Part shown: positions 36,359 to 44,714 of the stretch, one piece after another | How the letters are laid out: each line of letters begins with the position of its first letter | Position numbering within the stretch: the first letter of the stretch is position 1 | Assembly (NCBI GenBank): GCA_002381185.1 | Contig: DFOA01000065.1 | Coordinates: 6,571 to 70,570, forward strand | Origin: Firmicutes bacterium UBA3553 | GTDB taxonomy: Bacteria > Bacillota > Clostridia > Tissierellales > Sedimentibacteraceae | Direction: 5' to 3' | DNA length: 64,000 bases | Program-made: the position numbers and the translations under genes | Notes under the pieces: generated by a model | What the model was told of the DNA's origin: nothing | The model's input: only the letters and a program-made list of their open reading frames with translations | Databases searched by the model: none

Positions 36359-37747
36359 TCACTCAGCATTTTTATCAAGTTTAATATTTAACTTTTCCAT
36401 TTTATAATAAAGAGTCTGCCTTGGAATGTCTAATTTTTTTGCTGTCCTTGATACATTGCAGTCATATTGCTTTAATGCATTTATTATGACTTTTCTTTCA
36501 AATTGTTCCACCTGCTTATTTAAGGGCCCGGCATAGTTTTCACAATCGGTTAAAACAGGGTCATTATTTGAATTATTGCTATCTTGTCTTATGTTTATAT
36601 AATCAGGAAGATCAATCATTGAAATTATATTGCTTTCTGTAATATTTACGGCATGCTCGATTATATGCCTTAGTTCTCTTGTATTACCTGGCCAGTCATA
36701 TTTTTTGAAAAATTCTATAACATCCTCAGAAAAGCCATAAATATTCTTATTCAGTTCCTTATTAAAATAATTCAAGAAGTAGCTGCTTAATTCGATAATA
36801 TCATTTTTACTCTCCCTAAGGGGGGACAGGCTGAAATTTATGACGTTAAGACGGTAGAATAAGTCGCTTCGCAGTTTACCAGATGCAATTGCTTCATATG
36901 GATTTTCATTTAAGGCTGCTATAATTCTCACATCAACTGCGTGGGTTGTATTGTCGCCCACTCTTCTTATGAAACCTTCCTGCAAAAACCTTAGAAGTTT
37001 TGCCTGCAATGTTATATCCATAGAATTGATTTCATCCAAAAACAAAGTTCCGCCGTCTGCAGTCTCAATCAACCCTTTTGAATCCTTAGCTCCTGTAAAG
37101 CTTCCCAATCTAGTTCCAAATAATATGCTTTCAAACAAGGTGCCTGGTATTGCAGCACAATTTTGGGCTATAAAAGGTTTGCCTCGCCTGCTGCTTTCAT
37201 TGTGAAGACATTGCACAACGAGTTCCTTTCCTGTTCCTGTTTCTCCATAAACCAGTACAGGAGAACGGCTGTCAGCTGTTTTTTTAATTTTGTTCTTTAA
37301 GTCTTTTTTTGATTTGCTGCTTCCTATAATATCATCAAGAGTATAGACCGCTTTTTCCACAGCATCTCTTCCTGCTTTATTATCAACTAGATTGTTATAT
37401 TTCTCAACATCGGAAAATATTTCAACGACACCTTCAAGCTGACCGTCTTCATACAAAGGTATAGTGCTTGATAAAATTGTCACTCGTTTATCCTGATAAT
37501 TATAATAATTCTGTGCATAATTCTTTAAGCTTTCTCCGGTTTTCAGTGTCCTCATTATTGTGCTTGTTTCCTCAGTGAGCCTCGGAAATATTTCAAGAAG
37601 GTGTTTTCCAATGGCACTTTCTACCTTCAATCCAGCCAAATCGTTGATTGACTGATTGTAGTAAACAACCTTCCCATACTTGTCCACAATAAAAATGCCG
37701 CAATATAAGTTTTCTGAAATTAATTTCAATATATTTTTATAATCCAT
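36359..37747 (-). CDS. Sigma-54-dependent activator with PAS sensor
   Basis: A 462-residue enhancer-binding protein: PAS domain (near 5-115), AAA+ domain with Walker A GETGTGKE (168-175), GSFTGA loop (215-220, canonical GAFTGA with Ala changed to Ser) and Walker B TLFLDEI (234-240), then a Fis-type helix-turn-helix (near 418-458, CNVSRTAKKLDIPRQTLYYKM). It remodels sigma-54 RNA polymerase in response to a signal at the PAS domain. It lies between the xdh operon and the sigma-54 promoter of the glycyl radical operon, and either may be its target. Confidence 0.9.
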   Translation of the reverse strand: MDYKNILKLISENLYCGIFIVDKYGKVVYYNQSINDLAGLKVESAIGKHLLEIFPRLTEETSTIMRTLKTGESLKNYAQNYYNYQDKRVTILSSTIPLYEDGQLEGVVEIFSDVEKYNNLVDNKAGRDAVEKAVYTLDDIIGSSKSKKDLKNKIKKTADSRSPVLVYGETGTGKELVVQCLHNESSRRGKPFIAQNCAAIPGTLFESILFGTRLGSFTGAKDSKGLIETADGGTLFLDEINSMDITLQAKLLRFLQEGFIRRVGDNTTHAVDVRIIAALNENPYEAIASGKLRSDLFYRLNVINFSLSPLRESKNDIIELSSYFLNYFNKELNKNIYGFSEDVIEFFKKYDWPGNTRELRHIIEHAVNITESNIISMIDLPDYINIRQDSNNSNNDPVLTDCENYAGPLNKQVEQFERKVIINALKQYDCNVSRTAKKLDIPRQTLYYKMEKLNIKLDKNAE

Positions 37748-37997
37748 AGCAGCCTCTTTGATTCGATAATTTGGTTTATTATATCATATCTCAGCAAAAA
37801 TCTGCAAACAAAATAAAAGAAACCAACCTTTCATATTCAAGGGCTAGATTCCTTTTTATAAAGAGTTTGAATCATTAATAAAAAGTCTCATGAATGACCT
37901 AAGTTTCACTAATAAATGAGGTCATACATGAAGCAAAATAATCTCACATTAGGTGAAATTGAGATAACAATCTTGCTGATTCAAAATAAATTCGTGT

Positions 37998-39032
37998 TCA
38001 TATTTTTAATGCTCCTTTTGGTTCAGGAATGGCATTAACATCTATATTCTTAATATTACAGTAACTTTCAAAAATCTCGTTTGAAATTGTTTCGTCAGAA
38101 GTACCTTTTTTTATTTCTCTTATAGCTCTTAATACCTGAGCTGATTGAACATCATCAAAATATCTGTATGTGGTACTGCTGTTAGCTATTTTTTCAGGAT
38201 TACTTGGATTAAAATAATAATCCCAAAATTTAATCTTTTTAGATTCTTCTAGAGACAATTCTACTCTGTGTTTCTCGTCAGCTTTAAGGTATCCCTTTGT
38301 ATTGTAATCAATCACATAATCTTCTTGCAACAAGTAAGCACCGAAGATTATCCTATCCTTTTCCTTTTCTTTAGGTAATACTGATGATAATAGAACCAAG
38401 CTTCCCTGATTTACATTTTTTAGATTCTTGACCTTTGTTCCTTTTTTCTCAATATAACCTATATCAGGATAAGAACGCCAATTATTTAATAGCTTGCTTT
38501 CATAACAAGATTTATTATTTCCATGGTCAAGCTCTTTCCTTGATATATTTCCTGACAGATACTGATAACAATTAGATTCAGGCGCACTGCATACCTTGTT
38601 TTTTGCAATATTAATATTATAATCAATAATTTCATCACTGCAAACAGATTTATATCCTATATTATTGTTATTGGAACCTCCATCACAATAATAGCACTTA
38701 AAAGCGATATTAGAATCAATTTTATTTACACCATTTTTTTTCGAATTTTCTATCTCTAATCTTAATAATTTAAGCATATAAGCTTCTTTTTTTTGTTCTT
38801 TTTCTTTTAATTCTTTTTCGGCTTCCTTTTTTCTGTAAACAATTAACTTTTCTTCAATTTGCTCAGATAATGTCCTATCATTTAATTTTAAATATAAATC
38901 AAAAGCATCAGGAAACACAAAATCCTTTAGCGCACCATCTTCAAACTTCACCACAATAAAAGTATCATTAAATTCCACAATTTTTCCTATGCCAAAAGTT
39001 CTATGCTCTACTAATTCTCCAACAAGTTCCAT
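37998..39032 (-). CDS. Unknown protein with N-terminal Tudor/KOW-like segment
   Basis: A 344-residue soluble protein that I do not recognise as a whole. Residues 1-46 (VEHRTFGIGKIVEF, FIVVKFEDG, FVFPDAF) resemble the small beta-barrel found at the C-terminus of UvrD/PcrA helicases and in other Firmicutes proteins. A Lys/Glu-rich coiled-coil stretch follows (near 55-100), then a middle with CYYCDGG and more cysteines (near 113-160) that might bind zinc, and a C-terminal domain with a GAYLLQEDYVIDYNTKG segment near 230. ATG 39032 follows AAGGAGG. It stands alone and is AT-rich, with many Asn and Lys codons, so it may be acquired. Confidence 0.6.
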   Translation of the reverse strand: MELVGELVEHRTFGIGKIVEFNDTFIVVKFEDGALKDFVFPDAFDLYLKLNDRTLSEQIEEKLIVYRKKEAEKELKEKEQKKEAYMLKLLRLEIENSKKNGVNKIDSNIAFKCYYCDGGSNNNNIGYKSVCSDEIIDYNINIAKNKVCSAPESNCYQYLSGNISRKELDHGNNKSCYESKLLNNWRSYPDIGYIEKKGTKVKNLKNVNQGSLVLLSSVLPKEKEKDRIIFGAYLLQEDYVIDYNTKGYLKADEKHRVELSLEESKKIKFWDYYFNPSNPEKIANSSTTYRYFDDVQSAQVLRAIREIKKGTSDETISNEIFESYCNIKNIDVNAIPEPKGALKI

Positions 39033-39288
39033 ATTAAAGCCTCCTTTAAGTATGCACCAATTAAATCTCTAATAAAAAGCATACTCCATATAGTATAACC
39101 CAAAGTTCAAAATAAGTCAAATTTAATGAAAATAAATTAAAAAATCTAGATATATTAAAATAATCTATGATTTTTTCTTATTTATTTAAGATATCTTTAT
39201 TTTAAATATTAATTCATAGATAATATTATGAAGAAAAAGTACAATTTTTTACAAATAAAATACTTTTAATACAAATGTAACAAAATTC

Positions 39289-39302
39289 GTACAAAAGTGT
39301 AC
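39289..39302. promoter_or_regulatory. Candidate activator-binding site (UAS)
   Basis: GTACA and TGTAC are perfect inverted 5-base arms around AAAG. It lies about 340 bases upstream of the -24/-12 promoter, within the distance range for an enhancer bound by a Fis-type activator. The link to the activator at 36359 is inference. Confidence 0.4.
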
Positions 39303-39370
39303 ATAAATACTGCATGACAATTGCTTTACCAATTTGAAGATACTTTAAAAACAGGAGTTTTACCATTTAG

Positions 39371-39517
39371 AATCCTTATTGTGATTTTGGCATAATTTTT
39401 GCTATTAAAAAGTTTGATGAACAATGGGTAAGCGGTCTTGGGTTAGCTGTAGTATCATTGGGATTTTTCCTTTGCAGAGGTGTAAAGGAATGTTTGGAAC
39501 GGAAGCCGTATATTTGA
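39371..39517 (+). pseudogene. Possible decayed small membrane-protein frame
   Basis: After a TAG at 39368 the frame runs 48 codons to TGA and includes one hydrophobic helix (GLGLAVVSLGFFLC) and a charged end (ECLERKPYI). No start codon fits; AGGAG stands about 20 bases upstream. It looks like the end of a small gene that has lost its start. Confidence 0.3.
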
Positions 39518-39627
39518 AAAAGAGAGCAAAATTTTACATGTGTAATAAATTTCGTCATATATTTGTATAAAAAGATATACATAGTGGCAATTATTTTTCA
39601 AAAATATTGAATTTTGAGTGTTTGTTA

Positions 39628-39645
39628 TTGGCATAAAAATTGCAT
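39628..39645 (+). promoter_or_regulatory. Sigma-54 (-24/-12) promoter of the hypD-like operon
   Basis: TTGGCATAAAAATTGCAT carries the invariant GG and GC exactly ten bases apart and matches TGGCAC-N5-TTGC closely. It lies 33 bases before the activase start codon, with a start point near 39655. Confidence 0.82.
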
Positions 39646-39677
39646 TATAAAATATAACAAAAATTATTGGAGATAAA

Positions 39678-40580
39678 ATGAATACAGCAATTATTTTTAA
39701 TATTCAAAAGTTTTCGGTACACGATGGTCCCGGAATAAGAACAACAGTCTTTATTAAAGGGTGTCCTTTAAAGTGTCTCTGGTGTCACAACCCAGAAAGT
39801 CAGGAAGTTAAAAAACAAATGCTTTTTGACAGCAATAAATGTGTTCTTTGCGAAACATGTGTTAAAATATGCCCTCAAAATGCAATAACACTAGAAAATA
39901 ACAAGCTTATGACCGACCCTGACAAATGCAATCATTGCAGACAGTGTGAGGTATACTGCATACCGGGAGCAAGACAGGTTGCAGGCAAGGAATATACTGT
40001 AGAAGAAATAATAAAGGAAGTTATGAAAGACAAGGTATTTTATGAGCAATCTAATGGCGGAGTAACTGTTTCAGGAGGAGAGCCGCTGATTCAGATAAAC
40101 TTTGTGGAGGAACTTCTAAAAAGGTTAAAGGAAGAAAATATTCATACAGCCGTTGATACCTGTGGCGCGGTAAGCTTTGAAAGCATACAGCGTGCAGCAC
40201 CATACACAGATGTATTTTTATATGACATAAAGCTTATGGATGATGAGAAGCACAGAGAATTTATAGGAATGTCCAATAAATTAATTTTGGATAACCTTAG
40301 GAAACTGTCCCAAATTCATAACAATATAAATTTGAGGATGCCAATTATTGAAGGTGTAAACGCTGATGAAATCCACATTGAAAAAACAATTGATTTTATA
40401 AAAGAGCTTAACATCAAAAAAGTAAACTTATTGCCATATCATGATATTGCAAGACACAAATATAAAAAGCTTGACATTGTATATAAAGATGAAAAAATGT
40501 CTAAACCATCTGACGAAAAAATGCAGCGATTTAAAGAAATGTTTGAAAAAAAAGGCTATGAAACAAAAATAGGAGGTTAA
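39678..40580 (+). CDS. Glycyl radical enzyme activating enzyme (HypE-like radical SAM)
   Basis: A 300-residue radical SAM activase. GCPLKCLWCHNPE gives the C-x3-C-x2-C [4Fe-4S] motif at Cys 29, 33 and 36. Two further ferredoxin-type clusters lie at Cys 55, 58, 61, 65 and 84, 87, 90, 94, as in activases of the non-pyruvate glycyl radical enzymes. GGVTVSGGEPL near 126-136 binds SAM. It generates the glycyl radical on the partner, whose gene starts 1 base after this stop. ATG 39678 follows TTGGAG. Gene order activase-enzyme behind a sigma-54 promoter suggests substrate-induced catabolism. Confidence 0.92.
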   Translation: MNTAIIFNIQKFSVHDGPGIRTTVFIKGCPLKCLWCHNPESQEVKKQMLFDSNKCVLCETCVKICPQNAITLENNKLMTDPDKCNHCRQCEVYCIPGARQVAGKEYTVEEIIKEVMKDKVFYEQSNGGVTVSGGEPLIQINFVEELLKRLKEENIHTAVDTCGAVSFESIQRAAPYTDVFLYDIKLMDDEKHREFIGMSNKLILDNLRKLSQIHNNINLRMPIIEGVNADEIHIEKTIDFIKELNIKKVNLLPYHDIARHKYKKLDIVYKDEKMSKPSDEKMQRFKEMFEKKGYETKIGG

Positions 40581-40581
40581 A

Positions 40582-42954
40582 ATGAGAGGTTATACTGAAA
40601 GAACAAAAAAATTAAGGCAGGAAAGTGTGTCCACACAGCCAAGGGTAAGCTTGGAAAGAGCATTGCTGGAAACGGAATTTTATCAAAAATATTACGGATC
40701 GGTTGAAACACCGGTGCTTCGCGCCATGAACTTCAAATATTACATGGAAAACAGAAAGTTGTATATTGGTGAAGGTGAACTGATTGTAGGTGAAAAAAGT
40801 GAAGGACCTCAAGTGGTTCCCACATTCCCCGAGCTTTGTGCACATACTGTTGAAGACATGACAGTGATGAACGACAGAAAGTTTATCAATTTCAAAGTTA
40901 ATGAAGATGATAAAAGAGTTCAGGCTGAAAAGATACTGCCATATTGGCAGAACAAATCCACAAGAGATAAGATTCTTGCATCAATGACACAGGAATGGAA
41001 GGACTGCTATGCTGCGGGAATGTTTACTGAATTTATGGAGCAAAGAGCGCCGGGTCACACAGTTGCAGATGATAAATTTTATAATAAGGGATTTTTGGAT
41101 TTTAAGAAGGAAATAGAAGAAGCAATAGAGGAATTGGATTTTTTGAATGATCCTGACGCTTATGACAAAAAGGCACAGCTTGAAGCAATGGCCATATCCT
41201 GTGATGCAATTATAGTTTACGGGCAAAGATACGCCGCATATGCAAGAGAGTTGGCAGAAAAGGAAACAAATCAGCAAAGAAAAGAAGAACTGCTTTGGAT
41301 TGCACATAACTGTGATGTAGTACCTGCACATAAACCTGAAACATATGCTCAGGCACTTCAGATGTATTGGTTTGTTCATATAGGAGTTACAACAGAAGTA
41401 AACACATGGGATGCTTTTTCTCCGGGAAAACTAGATCAATACTTGTATCCGTTCTATAAAAAAGAAGTTGAAGCAGGCACAATAGATTATGACAAAGCAA
41501 GAGAGTTTATGGAATGTCTGTGGATTAAATTCAATAATCAGCCGGCACCACCAAAGGTTGGCATAACATTAAAAGAAAGCGGAACCTACACTGATTTTGC
41601 AAACCTGAATACAGGAGGAATCAACCCATATACAGGCGAGGATGGAGTAAATGATGTATCATACATCATACTTGATACAATGGATGAAATGAGACTTCTG
41701 CAGCCAAGCTCAAACGTGCAGATAAGCGAGAAAACACCTGATGAATTTTTAAAGAGGGCTGTGGAAATATCAAGAAAAGGATGGGGGCAGCCCGCCTTTT
41801 ATAACACGGAAGAGCTTATTCAAGAGCTTATTAATTCAGGGAAATCATTAGAAGATGCGCGGTTCGGAGGTTCTAGCGGATGTGTTGAAACAGGATGCCA
41901 CGGAAGAGAAGCATATGTTCTCACGGGATATCTGAATGTTCCAAAAATATTTGAACTTATGATGAACAACGGGTTTGACAAATACACCAGCAAACAAATA
42001 GGATTAAAAACTGGAAACCCTGAAGATTTTAAATCCTACGATGAATTGCAGGAAGCATTTTTTAAGCAGCTTGAATACATCATTAATGTGAAAATCAGAG
42101 GAAACAATGTAATTGAGAAAATATTTGCCGAGCACATGCCTTCGCCGTTCATGTCAGTTCTTACTACAGGCTGCAAGGAAAGTGGCAGGGATTACAACGC
42201 AGGCGGTTCCAAATACAACACAAGATATATTCAGGTAGTTGGAATCGGGACTATTACTGACTGCCTGGCATCTGTCAAGTACAATGTTTATGAACATAAG
42301 CGCTTCACTATGAAGGAGCTGTTGTCAGCCATAGATGCTAATTTTGAAGGTCATGAAATGATTCATAACTTAGTTTTGAATCATACGCCTAAATATGGTA
42401 ATGATGAAGATTATGCCGATAATATAATGCTTGATGTGTTTACAAACGTCAGGGACAGAATAAGAGGGAGGAAGGCTGTTTGCGGAGGCACATACCAGAT
42501 AGATATGCTTCCAACGACATGCCACGTATATTTCGGTTCTGTCATGACTGCATCCGCAAACGGCAGACTTAAGGAAAAACCTGTTACAGACGGAATTTCA
42601 CCGGAAAAGGGCGCAGACACAAACGGTCCGACAGCAGTTATCAAATCCTGTGCAAAAATGGATCACACATCAACAGGCGGAACATTGCTGAACCAAAAAT
42701 TCACTCCTTCATCTATTGCCGGTCAAGAGGGAATAGACAATGTATCTGCATTAATAAGATCTTACTTTATAATGAACGGTCATCACATTCAATTTAATGT
42801 TATAGACAGAAGCACTCTTTTAGATGCACAAAAACATCCTGAAGAATACAAGGATTTGATTGTAAGGGTTGCAGGATATTCAGACCACTTCAACAATCTT
42901 GAAAAAGCATTGCAGGATGAAATAATAGAGAGAACGGAACAAAGCTTTAACTAA
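40582..42954 (+). CDS. hypD: Glycyl radical enzyme, trans-4-hydroxy-L-proline dehydratase HypD-like
   Basis: A 790-residue glycyl radical enzyme. The radical Gly is in RVAGYSD at 765 and the thiyl Cys in GGSSGCVETG at 434, with Glu 436 two residues on. My recollection of Clostridioides difficile HypD has Cys434, Gly765 and Thr645 at the same numbers and active-site His160, Phe152 and Asp278 one off, at His159, Phe151 and Asp277 here; the flanking text (FMEQRAPGHTV, IGVTTE, KYGNDEDYAD) also agrees. HypD dehydrates trans-4-hydroxyproline to pyrroline-5-carboxylate, which ProC reduces to proline for Stickland fermentation. No proC is in the window. A close relative with another substrate cannot be ruled out. 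ATG 40582 follows AGGAGG. Confidence 0.85.
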   Translation: MRGYTERTKKLRQESVSTQPRVSLERALLETEFYQKYYGSVETPVLRAMNFKYYMENRKLYIGEGELIVGEKSEGPQVVPTFPELCAHTVEDMTVMNDRKFINFKVNEDDKRVQAEKILPYWQNKSTRDKILASMTQEWKDCYAAGMFTEFMEQRAPGHTVADDKFYNKGFLDFKKEIEEAIEELDFLNDPDAYDKKAQLEAMAISCDAIIVYGQRYAAYARELAEKETNQQRKEELLWIAHNCDVVPAHKPETYAQALQMYWFVHIGVTTEVNTWDAFSPGKLDQYLYPFYKKEVEAGTIDYDKAREFMECLWIKFNNQPAPPKVGITLKESGTYTDFANLNTGGINPYTGEDGVNDVSYIILDTMDEMRLLQPSSNVQISEKTPDEFLKRAVEISRKGWGQPAFYNTEELIQELINSGKSLEDARFGGSSGCVETGCHGREAYVLTGYLNVPKIFELMMNNGFDKYTSKQIGLKTGNPEDFKSYDELQEAFFKQLEYIINVKIRGNNVIEKIFAEHMPSPFMSVLTTGCKESGRDYNAGGSKYNTRYIQVVGIGTITDCLASVKYNVYEHKRFTMKELLSAIDANFEGHEMIHNLVLNHTPKYGNDEDYADNIMLDVFTNVRDRIRGRKAVCGGTYQIDMLPTTCHVYFGSVMTASANGRLKEKPVTDGISPEKGADTNGPTAVIKSCAKMDHTSTGGTLLNQKFTPSSIAGQEGIDNVSALIRSYFIMNGHHIQFNVIDRSTLLDAQKHPEEYKDLIVRVAGYSDHFNNLEKALQDEIIERTEQSFN

Positions 42955-42964
42955 TTAAATCCCT

Positions 42965-43002
42965 AAAAAAGAAACCACTTTGAAAAAATGGTTTCTTTTT
43001 TT
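42965..43002 (+). terminator. Terminator of the hypD-like operon
   Basis: GAAACCA pairs with TGGTTTC (extended by AAAA/TTTT) and is followed by a seven-T run. Confidence 0.9.
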
Positions 43003-43076
43003 ACAGCAAACAAGTCCAGTATGGATTCGGCTATAGCCTCGTATACAAATATCAAACGTATTACAATATCTGTCTA

Positions 43077-43105
43077 TTGACTAATTATGCACTTTATGAT
43101 ATTTT
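43077..43105 (+). promoter_or_regulatory. Promoter of the Mef-like efflux gene leader
   Basis: TTGACT (43077-43082), a 17-base spacer ending TGA, and TATTTT (43100-43105). A start near 43112 gives a leader of about 260 bases before the pump gene. Confidence 0.7.
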
Positions 43106-43134
43106 ATTGTTAATAATATAAGGAGGTCACTTGT

Positions 43135-43161
43135 ATGGGTTTTTATATTCGTATTTGGTAA
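43135..43161 (+). CDS. Leader peptide 1 of the Mef-like pump (8 residues)
   Basis: ATG 43135 stands 8 bases after a perfect AGGAGG, and the frame MGFYIRIW ends at TAA 43161, only 9 bases before a terminator hairpin. A strong ribosome site for so short a frame right before a terminator is the layout of ribosome-stalling leader peptides that control macrolide and related resistance genes (for example msrD and mef leaders). Confidence 0.65.
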   Translation: MGFYIRIW

Positions 43162-43170
43162 TTAGGCAAT

Positions 43171-43203
43171 AAAAAAGCAGTGCCACTAAGTGGGCTTTTT
43201 GTT
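43171..43203 (+). terminator. Attenuator terminator in the Mef-like leader
   Basis: AAAAAGC pairs with GCTTTTT and CCACT with the following AGTGG-type arm, ending in TTTTTGTTG. It lies inside the transcript between the promoter and the pump gene, so it should stop most transcripts unless a ribosome stalled on leader 1 prevents folding. CACTT at 43129 could pair with AAGTG at 43188 as an alternative. Confidence 0.65.
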
Positions 43204-43239
43204 GTAATTACTTTACGGATATATGCATAGATACAGGTG

Positions 43240-43305
43240 ATGGCTATTTTGCTGTTCCTTATTTTTGCGTGTCTTATCGTGATTATGCAGTCTTGGCCCA
43301 TTTGA
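43240..43305 (+). CDS. Leader peptide 2 of the Mef-like pump (21 residues, hydrophobic)
   Basis: ATG 43240 (or GTG 43237) opens MAILLFLIFACLIVIMQSWPI, a very hydrophobic peptide, ending at TGA 43305. The ribosome site is weak (ACAGG, 3 bases away). Its stop lies 6 bases before a stem that ends at the pump's ribosome binding site. It may be a second regulatory frame; chance is possible. Confidence 0.4.
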   Translation: MAILLFLIFACLIVIMQSWPI

Positions 43306-43311
43306 GGAAAA

Positions 43312-43366
43312 GTCTGCATTTTTTATTGCAAATAAAGTAAAAAAACAATAAAAATGCACGGAGGAC
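43312..43366 (+). promoter_or_regulatory. Stem flanking the ribosome binding site of the Mef-like gene
   Basis: TGCATTTTTTATTG (43315-43328) pairs with CAATAAAAATGCA (43346-43358) with one bulged T, and outer GTC can meet GAC at 43364. The SD CGGAGG (43359-43364) directly follows the stem, so folding may limit translation of the pump. Confidence 0.5.
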
Positions 43367-43371
43367 TTATT

Positions 43372-44586
43372 ATGATGAAACAAAACAAATGGAAACGAAA
43401 CTTTTTTACAATATGGTCAGGACAGGCGATATCTCTTATTACAAGCGGGATTTTACAAATGTCAATAATTTTTTATCTTACAGATAAAACCGGTTCAGCA
43501 ATGGTATTATCAATGGCATCTTTGGCGGGTTTTCTGCCGCAGGCAGTATTTGGCCCCATGATAGGTGTCATGGTTGACAGACTCAGCAGAAAACATGTAA
43601 TGATTGGAGCCGATATTATTATCGCTTTAGCAGGAGCTGCTCTTGCTGTTATTGCAATTTATATGAATATCCCTATATGGATGATTTATATAGTGTTATT
43701 TATACGCAGTATTGGTACGGCGTTTCATTCGCCTGCTTTAAGCGCATCTACTCCGATGTTGGTACCGGAAGACCAGCTTACAAAGTGTGCTGGATACAGT
43801 CAGTCAATTCAGTCAGTGGGAGCAATAATCAGCCCGGCTGCTGCGGCATTTCTTTATTCTGTGTGGGATTTGAACAAAATTATCGGACTGGATGTATTAG
43901 GGGCTGTTATAGCTTGCATTGCTGTGGCGACAATAAATATTCCAAATCCGGAGAAAAGTGTGAATGTGGAGAAAACGGATTTTATGCTTGAGATGAAGGA
44001 AGGATACCGGGCAATACATGAAAATAAAGGCCTGTTTTCCCTGCTTTGGATAGGAACCCTGTATGTACTTGTTTATATACCAATCAGTTCCTTATTTCCT
44101 CTCATGAGTATGCAGTACTTCGGAGGAACAGCTGCCCATGCTTCGGCTGCGGAAATAGCATTTGCCGCAGGAATGCTCGGAGGAGGTGTAGTGCTGAGTA
44201 TCTGGGGAGGCTTTAAAAAACGCACCCTGAGCATTTCGGTTTCAATTCTGATGATGGGAATAAGCCTTGCCATATCAGGAATGCTGCCCGTGGGAGGGTT
44301 TCTGGCATTTGTAGTATGCTGTGTGCTTATGGGAGTTTCTTCTCCCTTCTACGGCGTTCAAACTGCCTTATTCCAGGAAAAAGTTAAGCCTGAATATTTG
44401 GGACGTGTCTTTTCTTTACTTGGAAGCATAATGTCCCTGGCAATGCCTGTGGGTTTAATAATTTCAGGTTTATTTGCCGAGAAGCTGGGTGTTAACAACT
44501 GGTTTTTTATTTCAGGAGCGGTTATAATTGCAATTGCCTTAATGTCATTCGTTTTACCATCAATCAAAGAATTGAACAATAATTAG
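43372..44586 (+). CDS. Mef-like macrolide-type MFS efflux pump
   Basis: A 404-residue major facilitator with twelve membrane segments, the same length as Mef(A) (405). Many blocks agree with Mef(A) as I remember it: KWKRNFFTIWSGQAISLITS, YLTDKTGSAMVLSMASL, IGADIIIALAGA, LFIRSIGTAFHSPAL, LTKCAGYSQS and QEKVKPEYLGRVFSL. Mef pumps expel 14- and 15-membered macrolides. Start at ATG 43372, 7 bases after CGGAGG; the frame to 43354 would begin inside the stem. No Msr/Mel ABC-F partner follows. The substrate here may be another drug. Confidence 0.85.
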   Translation: MMKQNKWKRNFFTIWSGQAISLITSGILQMSIIFYLTDKTGSAMVLSMASLAGFLPQAVFGPMIGVMVDRLSRKHVMIGADIIIALAGAALAVIAIYMNIPIWMIYIVLFIRSIGTAFHSPALSASTPMLVPEDQLTKCAGYSQSIQSVGAIISPAAAAFLYSVWDLNKIIGLDVLGAVIACIAVATINIPNPEKSVNVEKTDFMLEMKEGYRAIHENKGLFSLLWIGTLYVLVYIPISSLFPLMSMQYFGGTAAHASAAEIAFAAGMLGGGVVLSIWGGFKKRTLSISVSILMMGISLAISGMLPVGGFLAFVVCCVLMGVSSPFYGVQTALFQEKVKPEYLGRVFSLLGSIMSLAMPVGLIISGLFAEKLGVNNWFFISGAVIIAIALMSFVLPSIKELNNN

Positions 44587-44593
44587 AATTCAA

Positions 44594-44628
44594 TCAGAGG
44601 TATGCATCAGGCTGCCTCTGAATTTTTT
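44594..44628 (+). terminator. Terminator of the Mef-like gene
   Basis: TCAGAGG pairs with CCTCTGA, followed by a run of T. Confidence 0.85.
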
Positions 44629-44646
44629 TATAAAATACCTTGCATT

Positions 44647-44688
44647 ATTAAGTAGCTTGTGTTATCATCTCACTGTTAGGTACTTAAT
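44647..44688. promoter_or_regulatory. Inverted repeat upstream of padR
   Basis: ATTAAGTA (44647-44654) and TACTTAAT (44681-44688) are exact inverted repeats 26 bases apart, ending 26 bases before the padR start codon. It is a likely PadR autoregulatory site. Confidence 0.45.
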
Positions 44689-44714
44689 TAAGCGAGGTAT
44701 TATGGAGGTAATAA

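Larger units (their letters stand above)
39033..39677. other. Long AT-rich regulatory region before the glycyl radical operon
   Basis: About 645 bases without an intact gene. It contains the paired element GTACA-AAAG-TGTAC at 39289, a possibly decayed small frame at 39371-39517, a first -24/-12-like sequence at 39387-39402 and the main sigma-54 promoter at 39628. Long upstream regions with an activator site are usual at sigma-54 promoters. Confidence 0.6.

Noticed and set aside
37870..37990. Short inverted repeats TGACCT/AGGTCA and ATCTCA/TGAGAT before the sigma-54 activator
   Set aside because: Six-base arms with wide spacing are expected by chance here, and no promoter fits them.
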